Source: Cordylochernes scorpioides
Taxonomy: Eukaryota > Arthropoda > Arachnida > Pseudoscorpiones > Chernetidae
NCBI GenBank assembly: GCA_030710605.1
Contig: CP092868.1
Span: 29,770,011 to 29,834,010, forward strand
Reading direction: 5' to 3'
DNA: 64,000 nucleotides
Every line of letters begins with the position of its first letter. The first letter of the stretch is position 1. Of this stretch, positions 10,795 through 21,415 are shown in pieces. Both the position numbers and the translations under genes were made by a program. Under the pieces are notes generated by a model that saw nothing but the letters and a program-made list of their open reading frames with translations, searched no databases and had not been told where the DNA came from.

Positions 10795-11278
10795 AAACAG
10801 CACCTTGAGACACCTGGAGCTGCTTCGCGAGTTTCTCCTGCGTTTGGGTACTGTCCTCATCCAACAAAGCTTGCAATTCAGCGTCCTCGAACTTTTGGGG
10901 CGGTTTTCCACTTGGTTCATTATCAAGTTCGAAATCGCCACTTTGGAATTTTTTAAACCACCTGTAACACTGCGATTTGCTCAGAGCGTGGTCGCCGTAA
11001 ACTTACTCGAGCATTCGGTGGGCTTCAGTGGCATTTTTCTTCCAGTTGAAGGCGAATAACAAAACTTCCCGCAAATGGACACTTTTTGGCTCGGAAATCG
11101 CCATTTTCCACAGGCTCCAAAAATTTCCCAAGATTTGAATTTTTCTAAAACTGCACGCGTGCTGATGCCACGTGAGTCAAAAAACAAAATGCCTTCAACA
11201 GTGCCACCGTCGGCTCAAATAAAGTTGCACAGCGCCTTCTGGCGGCCATTTTTGCGTTTCATACTAATAGACCTGGTA
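10795..11278 (-). pseudogene. mariner transposase, 5' fragment
   Basis: On the minus strand a terminal inverted repeat beginning CCAGGTCTATTAG (11255-11276; fits mariner YYAGRT next to TA) is followed by the N-terminal helix-turn-helix part of a mariner transposase: FNWKKNATEAHRML, YRWFKKFQSGDF, GKPPQKFEDAELQALL and QLQVSQG. One in-frame stop after RMLE, and the element is cut off after about 110 codons, so the catalytic D,D34D domain is missing. Found only in unit 1, next to the N gap. Confidence 0.88.
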
Positions 11279-12422
11279 TTTAATTCCTGACATTTCAGTA
11301 ACACTCTGTTACTCTCCTCAGGGGAATGTCAATGTGACAGTAAATCACTGAAACATCGGGAGTTAAATACATCATTGATTGCTGTGGCTTTGTTTTCTCT
11401 GAATCAACTTCAAACTAACAAATAATTTTCGGAAAAGTTATTGAATGAGAGAGAATACTCAATAACTTTGATCATTGTAATAAGAGATCTGTAGAGGTCT
11501 GTATTTGATATGTTAAAAGAAACACATTGCCACAAAAAAACACTCGACAAATTCTTCGACATTATCATCAAACATGTTCCGAACATGAACTCCCAAAATG
11601 GCAGGGATCTGTCTAGATTCAATGCGGCTTTAAGCTTCTGATCCGGACGTGCCCTCGGAGAGGACTAAGTCGATTGTATATATTTCTCTTCATTCCTACC
11701 ATTATTATTACCTTATAGTGTAAAGATTGACGAGATGTCAATAAAGTTGTTTAATTGTCACAAAAAAACACTATTATAAATTTAACATGTATCATCCAGG
11801 ATTTAAAAAAAAAACGATATATAAATTCGATGGGAAAGACATCAAAACTATTATGATACAGAACAACTAACAGAGAAGACAGACCTGAAGAAAGAAAGAT
11901 TGAAAAGGGGAGAAAAATATTGGCAACAATCATCAGCAAATATATCGACTTGTATTCGCGTAACAGCCTGTTAAAGGACGTCATTGTCTGAAAGCTCACA
12001 GCCTTTATATAAAGAAACACATCACGTCTACCTTTGGTTTCTTCTAACAAGACACGATAAAATCTACAATAAAATATTACACATGTCTACTTTAAAAATA
12101 GGGTATTCGTACTAAAGGAATATTAGAAGCTTCTAAACATCTCTATTTACAATATCAAAGAAAGCTAGCATAGCGATGAAAGAGTTTCAGGGATTATTAA
12201 ATGTAGGTCATTCAGCTCATCATGAAATCTGCAAAGAGAAAAGAGACTTTTGATATGGGACATTGATTGAAATCGTTCACAATGTTTAGACTGTCGATGA
12301 AACACCATTGGCGATGCTGTTTGGTGAATTTTCTCTTTACAGTTCAAAAACAAGTGAGTTTGAATCAGCAATTACAGTGAAGAGCTTAGTATTTCCACTG
12401 TCGGAACTCAAATCAACGCTTT
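11279..12422. other. Spacer upstream of the predicted gene
   Basis: From about 11470 it matches 38090-38830 and 61740-62474. Short open frames here (about 60-100 codons on either strand) are broken in at least one other unit. May hold promoter-distal elements; none recognised. Confidence 0.45.
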
Positions 12423-12430
12423 TATAAATA
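12423..12430 (+). promoter_or_regulatory. TATA box of the predicted gene
   Basis: TATAAATA 193 bp before the start codon, kept in all three units with its flanks (38831-38838, 62475-62482). A transcription start near 12455 would give a ~160-nt leader containing a repeated AAGCGA motif (12530-12615). Confidence 0.55.
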
Positions 12431-12615
12431 TACGATATTAAGGAACATATATTTATTAGTATATCCCCAAAGAAGTCTTAATTGACTATGTCAGGACATA
12501 ATTGTTACCGAGAAATCACAACAATCTAGCGAGCAATCAAGCGAGCAAGCGTACGAAGCGAATCAAGCGAATTCTTAAAGCGAACAAGAAATAAAAGCAA
12601 ATAAACCAAGCGAAA

Positions 12616-15600
12616 ATGGGCTGTTTTGGCTTCTTCAAGTTTTGTCGACGCAAGAAGTAAGTCGACAATCTCCCAAAACAAATTCTTCTTCACTATGCAC
12701 CAGAAGCAAATGAGCATTTTATCGGGAAAAATAACTTTAAAAAAAAACTAAAAATATCTAACAACTATTTATGATTCTAATTTGATTATTAAATCACATT
12801 TTTGTTGGTATTCAGTGAATTTATCATAATATTCAAATCTAAAGTAGAATGAATGTGATATACGAAGATTAAAGAAATACTATAAAGGATAAGAAAAAAG
12901 TAAAAGAATAATCATTGGAAAACACACGTTTATAATAAAAAACATATAACAAATGGGAAAATATATGGAATCAGTTGGCAAAAATAGAGCCCTGATAAGT
13001 TGAACAAACCACCTGGAGCAATAAATTATCAAAAGAACAAAATCTTGAGGCGAAGTTTCTTATAATTTCTTCTGCACCTCAACATTTTGTTCTTTTGTTA
13101 ATGTTCCCTTACCTTTAAAATAATAGCTAACACCATTATAATTATATTATCACGTAGAAAATTATGAAAGGCAAACTACAGGATGACGCAGCAATATATT
13201 TAAGACAAGTACAAACTAAAATTGATAAAATACAAAAGAATCAAAAAGGGAAGTATACAGAGTAGTAATATCATTCTCTTCGCGATCGAACGTTATGGCC
13301 CATTGTATGTATTACATACCAAACACGATGTGACGCCAGCCATTTCTGTCTTGAGCTCGTATCCAGAGTAGCAAAATATAAATATAAAAGTGTATATAAG
13401 AGGGCGTATCTAGATCTGTAAAGAAAAAAAAACTTTTTTTTTCTTCTTTACACATCCAGGTATGCTCTTTTATATAAACTTATTTGAGGAATCGCTTTTG
13501 ACTCAAAATAAATATCAAAATTAATAATGAACATAAATATTTCGCTACAATATTATTTAATGAAATATTTTCATTAAATATCTATGGTGAAAACAATTAC
13601 CTATTTCAGAATCTATCACAGAATATTACTCCTTATATGTTCCAAGTTGAATATACACCTATCCCCCGATTTACACGGTAGATACGTTCCTGAGAAAAAC
13701 GTGTAAATCGGGGGATAGGTGTACACAGAAATAAAAATAATATGCATTGGCAGGTTAAAATATGTAGTCAGCACATAAGCTCGGGATTCCTCGTGAGATG
13801 TGTACACAGCGCATGTGTTCAATCACAGTAAGATTTAGTATAGTGCGATAAAAACAAAAAAAAACTTATTTGGAAAACCGTGTAAAAGCAAAAACGTGTA
13901 AAACAAGTACCGTGTGAATCGGGGGATAGGTGTATTAACATTCTGTGTGTTTAAACCTTAAACACTTATAACTGTAAATAAATAAAGTTAACTAAATTAA
14001 ATTATAAATAAGACAAACTTTTACTGTGTTATTTTTATATGATATTTTATATATTACTACCTTACAATTAAAAAAAAGAAAAATTTTGAAAAAAAGAAAA
14101 TTTGAAAAATGTTAATCAAAGCCTGACTTAATAGGCACATATATAAAAGCCTTTATTAAGTCATATATAGGCTAATAAACGGATTCACCGTAGAGTTATC
14201 TAAGAGAAAATAGTAAAAAGGTGAAAGCCATTTACATGTAATGCAGATGGAATTAGACAGAAACATAATTGAGACAATTATTCTCATACAGATTTGTATG
14301 ATAAGTGTCTAAGGAAAAGAAAAAGGTAAAAATAAAATGAATAAACACCTATATTATTCATATGTATTCATGATATAATTGTGAAAAAAGTTTTAAAATT
14401 ACAAAATATTTTCTCACAATAAATATATCTTGTAAGATATAGTCGATGTTGTATTAAATTCTTTGAAGAGCGATTATCGCTTGAAAGCTAGCGTTTTGTA
14501 ATAAAAAGAAACTCATTGTGAGAAATTATTTTGTAATTTTAAACCTATATATCGAAACCATTATACCAACTCCTCTATACCTAGATTCATAAAAATATGT
14601 AAATTTATGAGAAATAAATATATCCCCACCAACCATAATTTCAACTGGACCTAGCTTTATACACTGTGTTAAGATATCACCAGATAGAACAAATATTGAC
14701 AAAAAATGCAGAACAAATGTAACCACACACAAAACATTTCATCTTTATTCATAAAAATAAGGATATGCAAATGAATTTTTATACCATTTGTGGATATGTG
14801 AAAAGAATTTATAAATGTTGGTCTTTTTTGTCGATATGAAAATTTTCAAGGCCCTTGAAATGTTTGCCCATTTTTCAACATATAGTACAATAATATATCT
14901 CTTAATTCTACAATTCTACAGGTCTACAATTCTACACTTGTACAATTTCTCATAGCGGAATATGAAAATATTTAGAAAGTCTAATTCAACAATGTTATGG
15001 ATTCAAAGCAGTGTCACTAATTGAATCAACCAGGCTACTCAGTCTATTATATTGTGTTCAATAATTCCCTTATATATAACTCTGAGATCTATTGGATTTT
15101 AAAGGTATAGATAATACATGACAAAGCTAAACATATTCCAAATAAATATATTTTCACAACATATTGAGCCCATTATCTTGTATTTATTATGAAAGACAAA
15201 CACTTTGTTGCTAGATTTAATTATTGAACTAAAAAAAACATTATTTTTTATTGTGTAATGAACATAAAGCTTATAGGTTGATTTAGGTCACTTGATAGTA
15301 GAGAACCAATCAGCTAGAGAATAAACCTCTACCCCTTACCCATATACACAAATACATATAGTATATTAGATGGCAGAAAAGTAATGGGAATTGAAGAGAA
15401 GATAAAGATTTGTTCTGATAACTACTGTATGATGGAGAGGAGATTCGAGATAGCTGTTAACACAATCTTGCTAGAGGGATTTATCTAATGTTTCTTTGCA
15501 GAAGTAGAAGGTTCGTCGTGAGCAAGGATAGACGCAAATGATGACATGACAAACATTTTGTATTTCGGCTCTAACTTGAATAACATAGGAATATCCTTTT

Positions 15601-16512
15601 GTTAATGCTCATTTAGCATCAACTGCAAGCAATGCAATGAAACTACAGACAACTCTACTTACATTTAGAGAGTAACGCTGATTTTATTAAATAGAACTTT
15701 CAAATTATTGAAAAATAACATCTTGGAGATTTTTGGTATAGATTATATCTATCTGGAAGGTTGGTTATTGGTGTAAGTGAAAGCATCATGTTTTTAAGGA
15801 GCATCGGGGAACTCTTTATACATGACAAAACTAGGGATTGACTCCACTCCCCTCCGAAAAGTAAGGTAAAGAATGAATGGCTTATATATTCCCAGGATAT
15901 TGTCACGAAGAACTTTGAAGTTACACCTGAGACATTGATCCTGAGTCTACTGACTCTTTGCTTTGCATATTGTTTTGATTGATTGAGAGAGAATATTGAA
16001 ATCATGTCGATTTGAGATACTGATAGAGAGAGAGAGAGAGACGATGATAGATTGGGTTTGAGGGAAGGTTCTCTATATCTGAATATGTATAGTGTATTAT
16101 TGGGAGTTATAGATATATATATCAATTGTGTAGTGATAGTATTGAATGCAATGAGATATATCTGTACTGACAGTATTCTTTCCGTGGTTACAGGACAAAG
16201 GGTCGCAAACAGGGCACTCACACCCCCAATGTGACACCACCACCCACACCCCTCACCCCCGGCTCGCCATCCCCATACTTTAGCGTCATAGACACTAAAT
16301 TCTATGAGCCGGGGTTCCTTCACTGTAGGGTATACATGCCAGAACCACTCTGGGGGGGTTCACTGGACAACACCCTAAACACTGACATGCGCCGCCCTAC
16401 ATTCTCTAGGCACACGTCTGAACACTTCTGGGTGGAGACAGCGGTCTGCTGGCCCATTCTCAACAGAGATGTTGGGTTTGGGTCATCGGGCTCTGTACCC
16501 TCCCTTCTGTAG
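12616..16512 (+). CDS. Predicted two-exon gene: small acylated membrane-associated protein
   Basis: Coding parts are 12616-12656 and 16194-16512 (119 aa). Exon 1 begins MGCFGFFKFCRRKK: Gly2 and Cys3 fit N-myristoylation plus palmitoylation, with Cys10 and a basic cluster, a typical inner-membrane-leaflet anchor. The TAA visible after KK is removed by the donor AA|GTAAGT; exon 1 ends in phase 2 and the acceptor TTACAG|GAC resumes an open frame (TKGRKQG, then a Thr-Pro-rich TPPPTPLTPGSP, then a ~75-residue segment with YEPGFLHCRVY and HFWVETAVCW). Against unit 2 the second exon differs by 5 synonymous and 2 replacement changes plus an in-frame 6-bp indel, and exon 1 is identical at protein level in all units. 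The start has a good context (A at -3, G at +4). The intron is 3537 bp. I recognise no family. Splicing is inferred, not shown; the following introns lie after the stop codon. Confidence 0.68.
13405..13475. repeat. Hairpin, ~30-bp arms
   Basis: 'gagggcgta..ctagatctgtaaagaa' is answered by 'ttctttacacatccaggtatgctctt'. Present in all units (39820, 63815) with arms drifting independently. Confidence 0.7.
13654..13934. mobile_element. 281-bp TIR element, private to unit 1
   Basis: 27-bp terminal inverted repeats starting TACACCTATCCCCCGATT, TA at the ends, and an extra internal inverted copy of the terminus at 13699-13725. Unit 2 has the uninterrupted site near 40075, so this is a real insertion. 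Non-autonomous mariner-type MITE by structure. Confidence 0.85.
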
Positions 16513-16645
16513 GGCCCCACTCTCACAGCTATAGGTCCAACAGCACAAGACAACATCCACTCACATAACATGCGCGGGACTTCCATCCTATCCTTACAGC
16601 AACACGGATGTTGTCTTCTTGGAGCGCCGCTGTGGACCTTGGCAG
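16194..16645 (+). other. Exon E0: coding end plus spliced 3' part
   Basis: Acceptor CCGTGGTTACAG, donor GGCAG|GTAAGC at 16646. The stop TAG is at 16510-16512; the same frame stays open for 44 more codons up to the donor, in both units. The exon is far richer in GC than its surroundings and about 97% conserved with 42526-42971. Confidence 0.65.
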
Positions 16646-17039
16646 GTAAGCTATCTCTTTTTTCTCTCTTTTACATTTACTCTTAACTCTAGAAATAAAA
16701 GTTTAAAAGTCTATTCATATTCTAATAAGAAAAATATTGCATATTTCAAATTCTGTTCCTATTTTTGAATATATTTTTTTTCTAGAGAAATTAATAACTA
16801 TTTATATATTTTTTAAAGTATAATTTGGTTTAAAATACTTATGAAATATATAGAAAGAAATTTTCATTGCTTATTTACTATTTTACTAAAGTTAGTGCAA
16901 ACTAAAAATAAGACAATGTTGTAAGCTTTTCATAATGTAATTATATTTGAATAAAATAAGTTAAGGCTGTATTTATTAAATACTTAATACTATTAATAAG
17001 TTCAAATATAGGTTTTAATACATTTTTTGTAACGTGCAG

Positions 17040-17128
17040 TGGGGGCAGCGATCGAGCGTCGTTCTATCAGCGACGACGCCTTTGTTCATAATGGCGCCCC
17101 AACGTGGGGTCGCCATTAACTACTTCCG
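17040..17128 (+). other. Exon-like block E1, with PBS-like sequence
   Basis: Between acceptor ACGTGCAG and donor CCG|GTAAGT. Contains a hairpin CGTCG-loop-CGACG and, at 17092-17109, TGGCGCCCCAACGTGGGG: one inserted C away from the complement of the tRNA-Lys 3' end (TGGCGCCCAACGTGGGG), a primer-binding site used by many LTR retroelements. Confidence 0.55.
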
Positions 17129-17455
17129 GTAAGTATAGATAGGTTAATCGAATAAACCTAGTTTCATATGTTCCATAGAAATTGTGGTATGACTGGTTAT
17201 GACCGCTGTGCAAGAATGATGAGAAAAAGCTTTAATTTATATATAAGTGGATATTCTCTGTCCATTGAGAATTTTATTGATATAACATTTTTTTCTGAAT
17301 ATAAATTTTTAATACTTTCTTTTTTCGAATCTTTGTAGTGCGCTCAGAGGTTCTTTTTTAAATGGCATTCTGTTAATATGTTTTTTATTTAATTATTCTC
17401 TAATTATTTACTAATTATAAATATTTAGAATGTTGATATCAATTTTGTGTTGCAG

Positions 17456-17577
17456 GATGGGAAGTGTCGTTTGGGGAGCGGCAGCATTTATAATGGGGCC
17501 ATTCTGTGAAACCAGACTGGCATCTTGTCAGCCATGGCTGGTGGAACGATGGCCTCGACATTGAGGAATTTTCCTCT
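17456..17577 (+). other. Exon-like block E2
   Basis: Acceptor TTTTGTGTTGCAG, donor CTCT|GTAAGT. Hairpin GTCGT-loop-GCGGC at 17466-17482. Second half (GTGAAACCAGACTGGCATC...) is homologous to E4. Unit 2 copy 43792-43913 has the same length. Confidence 0.6.
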
Positions 17578-17902
17578 GTAAGTAACAAGTCAAGTTGACC
17601 ACTTACATTCTATTTATCTAGGTATGAATAATGGCTATTAAGGACATAACTATGTAAAATTATTGATGTACAAAATTGATAACATGTGAAAACATCAGAA
17701 GTGATATAAATATTCTCAGTTCATACATGAACCACTTTTATGTAATTTCTCTATTAAGTGTTATTAATATCTTTGCAATATGGTCAAATCCTTATAAATA
17801 ACACTACAATATATAGATATCTTAATTAATAAGTCAAAATTATCATGAATATAAAACACGAATTTTTAACTGATTGTTATAAAAATGTATTTTGTATTGC
17901 AG

Positions 17903-18048
17903 GAGAGGCCTTGTCGTTTGGGGGAGCGACAAGTCCTCTGCTATCAAACAGGCAATAAAGCTTGGGGCGGATGGGCGAAGATTTGGGCAACTTCGTCTGC
18001 AACACCTGTTGGAACTACAGCATCTAACACTCGAGCTTCTTTCTATCT
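17903..18048 (+). other. Exon-like block E3
   Basis: Acceptor TTTTGTATTGCAG, donor ATCT|GTAAGT. Hairpin GTCGT-loop-GCGAC at 17913-17930; second half 'gatgggcgaagatttgggc' as in E5 and E6. An open frame crosses it but is not shared by sister blocks. Unit 2 copy 44237-44382, same length. Confidence 0.6.
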
Positions 18049-18310
18049 GTAAGTACAGTTGTATTATTCAATTAAACTTAGTTTAACACCATATTCCTTT
18101 CAACATTAGGGAATTTATGAAAATGTCTTCTTTTTATCATCTTTAATTTTCCTAAATTTCAAATTTCTTAATAGATGCTTTAAATCATCTTCATAATGCA
18201 CACAGAATATATTCTCTTAAATAGCATTATCAATATGACATATTCTGATTAATCTTTGAATTTTATATCATTAATATTCTAAGTAAGTTAAGAATAATTT
18301 TGTATTGCAG

Positions 18311-18456
18311 GAGGGGATGAGCCGTTTGGGCAGCGGCGAGTCCTCTCTACATTTCTAAGGGCGCCACAATGTGAAACTGGACTGGCAAATATCCGGACAT
18401 CTGTGCCAGCCATGTCTGGTGGAACAAATGGCGCCAACATTGAGGAACTTTCCTCC
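18311..18456 (+). other. Exon-like block E4
   Basis: Acceptor TTTTGTATTGCAG, donor CTCC|GTAAGT. Hairpin with C-G pair (GCCGT-loop-GCGGC, 18321-18337) where sisters have T-A or T-G. A decayed PBS-like GGCGCCACAATGTG follows. Unit 2 copy 44648-44792. Confidence 0.6.
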
Positions 18457-18732
18457 GTAAGTAAAAAGCCAAATTTATTAGTAACTCTCTACCATTTTTA
18501 TTTTCTTGACAACTATTTCAACTAATGTCATATACCAAATATCTCACTATGAATATTTTGCTGCGCAAATGTGATAACTTGCGAAACAAAAAAAAAATGA
18601 TATCAGATGATATTTTGAGTTTATTAAGAACTTTAATGAATGTATTTCTGTTTTCTATAGAATTTTGATAATTTGTTTAATAAATTTTACATATTTCGTA
18701 CTTTTTATTATGCTAAAGTCATCCTAATTACT

Positions 18733-18945
18733 TTGATTTAATTATTAAGGAATCAAGGGTTTCTTTTCTTATTTCTTTTATTTTTCAAGCTTTTTCAGGC
18801 TAGCATGCCCTTCAACACGGAGATCCTGAAGTACAGGCGTGAAGTTGTACATTTGGATTTCTGTGTTGAAGGGCATGCTAGCCCAAAAGATCGAGAAATA
18901 AAAGAAATAAGAAAAGAAACCCTTGATTTCTTAATGATTAAATCT
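18733..18945. mobile_element. Foldback/MITE between E4 and E5
   Basis: Arms of about 85 bp ('aatcaagggtttcttttc' ... 'gaaaagaaacccttgatt') around a short loop. In unit 2 (45073-45220) most of the left arm is lost. Confidence 0.75.
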
Positions 18946-19121
18946 AAGTGTAAAAGCAAAGAAGAATCTTTATCTTAATTACTATTATAATATTTATATG
19001 GAGAATTTTAAAGTAATGACTGCTAATAAATCTCACAAAATTTTAAAATATAAATTTTAGTCCTTATATATTCTAGAATAAAGTGTATCAAAAGAAGGTT
19101 TAGGTAGATTTTGTGAAGCAG

Positions 19122-19248
19122 GATAGGTAGCGTCGTTTGGGGGAGCGACGATACCTCTATCGAATACTGGCGCCACAACGTGGGGCTTGATGGGTGAAGA
19201 TTTGGACGTTCAACTGCAATGTTTTGAGGATTTCCAACATTTTTATAT
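19122..19248 (+). other. Exon-like block E5, with PBS-like sequence
   Basis: Acceptor GTGAAGCAG, donor TTAT|AT|GTAAGT region at 19249. Hairpin GTCGT-loop-GCGAC (19132-19149) and TGGCGCCACAACGTGGGGC (19168-19186), again one base from the tRNA-Lys 3'-end complement. Unit 2 copy 45397-45511 is shorter and has lost the PBS-like core. Confidence 0.55.
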
Positions 19249-19739
19249 GTAAGTACATCTGAATTGATCATAGATCTTCTGTTTATATAGCATTGTAATA
19301 TGTCAGATAACAAAATTAGAGGGTTCACCACTGATGAGCCAAGCCCTACCAATATTTTTCATCACAGTAAGTAGAGTAGAGATTTGGTTTATTTGTAAAA
19401 AGAAGCATTCGCGTCTTAATACATTGATATGAAAAACGATAAAATTACAAAAATGCAATTGTTAATATGAGTTTACTAGACTATAAGGAAATATTATTAA
19501 TGCACTTGCTTACTTCATTGTGAATTTATCATAAATAAAGCTCCATGTGTCTTTCATTTATATACAGACAAACACATTAATAACTTTTAGTTTTCTCAGC
19601 CATCTCTATTAATACACTTATTTTTAAATAATATTTCTTTAAATAATGCTATATTTTAAATGATTTTGTAATTAATATTTAGGTAATTACATAATATATA
19701 ATTTATATTTATCAGATTAAAATGTATTTTGTAATGCAG

Positions 19740-19880
19740 GAGGAGCGGAGTCGTTTGGGCAGCGGCGATGCTTCTCGTTCTCGCTACTGGCGCCTTGATG
19801 TGGAAATTGATCGACGAAGATTTGGGCATCTTCTTCGGTGATGTTTCGCAGAACTTTTGCAGGATGATTGAAACAGATTT
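19740..19880 (+). other. Exon-like block E6, last of the array
   Basis: Acceptor TTTTGTAATGCAG, hairpin GTCGT-loop-GCGGC (19750-19766), then sequence matching E3/E5. No donor follows, so it could be a terminal exon; AATAAA motifs near 20568 (and 46729 in unit 2) could end it. End coordinate is approximate. Confidence 0.45.
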
Positions 19881-20819
19881 CAAAGGGAAGAAGAAGCTAA
19901 CTTGACATGGCCCTCTGCATTTATGCCGAACAATATTGTTACATTATTTTTGGCACCTTTATTCATATGTTCAAGATTTGGTGTAAAACATTGAAAACAA
20001 GCTTCTGTGATGCCACGGCCTCCAAGTAGACCAGAAATGCTCTTTATATGGAAATGATAATGAATTGAATCATTGATGTCTTCTTTGCCCTTATTAGAGA
20101 AGCGGAATTTAATCTCTATGCTGTCAAGATAATAAGAAATGGTAATAATATCTTGTGAATATGATGCATCTTTCAAGCGCGAGGGCATGATATTCGTCTC
20201 ACCTTTCAAGCTTTTATGATCTTTTCTAACGCGTTCTTTGTAAAATTCTTCAGAAGGTATTTCAAATCTATGTATATTTGAATATTTTTTGGATAAACAT
20301 TGCCTTTTGTGCCAAATTAAGATGTACAGAATTATGAAGAAGTTCCCAAGTGTTCGTGCAATCTGGATGATACATAAGTATTCCGCAAAAATCGAAAGGA
20401 AGAAAATAAAAGCTGTTTTGAAACTCAAAATTCAACCATTCTTCTCTGACGTCGAATTTTTCTGAGGAATCCTAAACTTATGATATCAAAATTAATAATT
20501 GCTTCATATTCACTCTGCGAAATCAAGATGTTTTAAAATGTTGCATTCTTTTCTCAAAAATAAATTCCATTTGAATTTTATAGCCCAATACCATTGTAAT
20601 AACAAACAAGATTTCTTCATGAATTTTCATATATTTGATCGCTTGCAAACTTGTTAAATTTCTATATAGCATCAGCGAGCATGCTGCCTCGTGAAATGCA
20701 ACCTCTTACCCCGATAATAACAACATCTTGGCTAAAATATCAACTCGACGAGGAAAAACTACAAATTTGAATATAGATGTATATAAGAAGTTTTAAAATT
20801 CAATTAATAGTCATAAATG
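19881..20819. other. Region after E6; weak minus-strand open frame
   Basis: A minus-strand frame of 182 codons (19880-20428) with motif GRGITEACFQC is kept for 107 codons in unit 2 (46055-46378) and shortened there. I recognise no family, and no promoter or splice context supports it. It could equally be the 3' part of the plus-strand transcript. Confidence 0.3.
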
Positions 20820-21415
20820 ACCGCATACAAAGTTCATCCTATTAAGGAATGTCCCAATCAACTTATTATGTAACGATTGCTCGCATACAAAGTTCATCCT
20901 ATCAAGGAATGTCCAAATCAACGTATTATGTAACGCTTGCTCGCATTCAAAGTTCATCCTATCAAGGAATGTCCCAATCAACTTATTATGTAACGCTTGC
21001 TCGCATACAAAGTTCATCCAATCAAGGAATGTCCCAATCAACTTATTATGTAACGCTTGCTCGCATACAAAGTTCATCCAATCAAGGAATGTCCCAATCA
21101 ACTTATTATGCAACGCTTGCTCGCATACAAAGTTCATCCAATCAAGGAATGTCCCAATCAACTTATTATGTAACGCTTGCTCGCATACAAAGTTTATCCT
21201 ATCAAGGAATGTCCCAATCAACTTATTATGTAACGCTTGTTCGCATACAAAGTTCATCCTATCAAGGAATGCCCCAATCAACTTATTATATAACGCTTGC
21301 TCGCATACAAAGTTCATCCTATCAAGGAATGGTCCAATCACATTATTATGTAACGCTTTCTCGCATACAAAGTTCATCCTATCAAGGAATGCCCAAATCA
21401 TCATATTGCTTGCTA
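20820..21415. repeat. 60-bp minisatellite, 10 copies
   Basis: Exact 60-bp period ('tcgcatacaaagttcatcc...'). Since 60 is a multiple of 3 and the monomer lacks stops in several frames, long mirror-image open frames appear on both strands; neither has conserved ends, so I do not call a protein. Confidence 0.95.

Larger units (their letters stand above)
12657..16193 (+). other. Intron of the predicted gene
   Basis: GTAAGT at 12657 to CAG at 16193. Holds several hairpins conserved between units (13030-13110, 13405-13475), the MITE at 13654 and a (GA)n tract at 16022-16040. Open frames inside are not conserved. Confidence 0.55.

Noticed and set aside
11751..12050. Open frames of ~60-120 codons upstream of the predicted gene.
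   Set aside because: Interrupted by frameshifts or stops in at least one other unit; no recognisable domain.
15700..16323. 207-codon minus-strand frame opposite the start of exon E0.
   Set aside because: Broken into shorter frames in unit 2 and antisense to an exon with better coding evidence.
17903..18086. Protein-coding reading of block E3 (VVWG-type frame).
   Set aside because: Sister blocks use different frames or contain stops; the hairpin, not the frame, is conserved.
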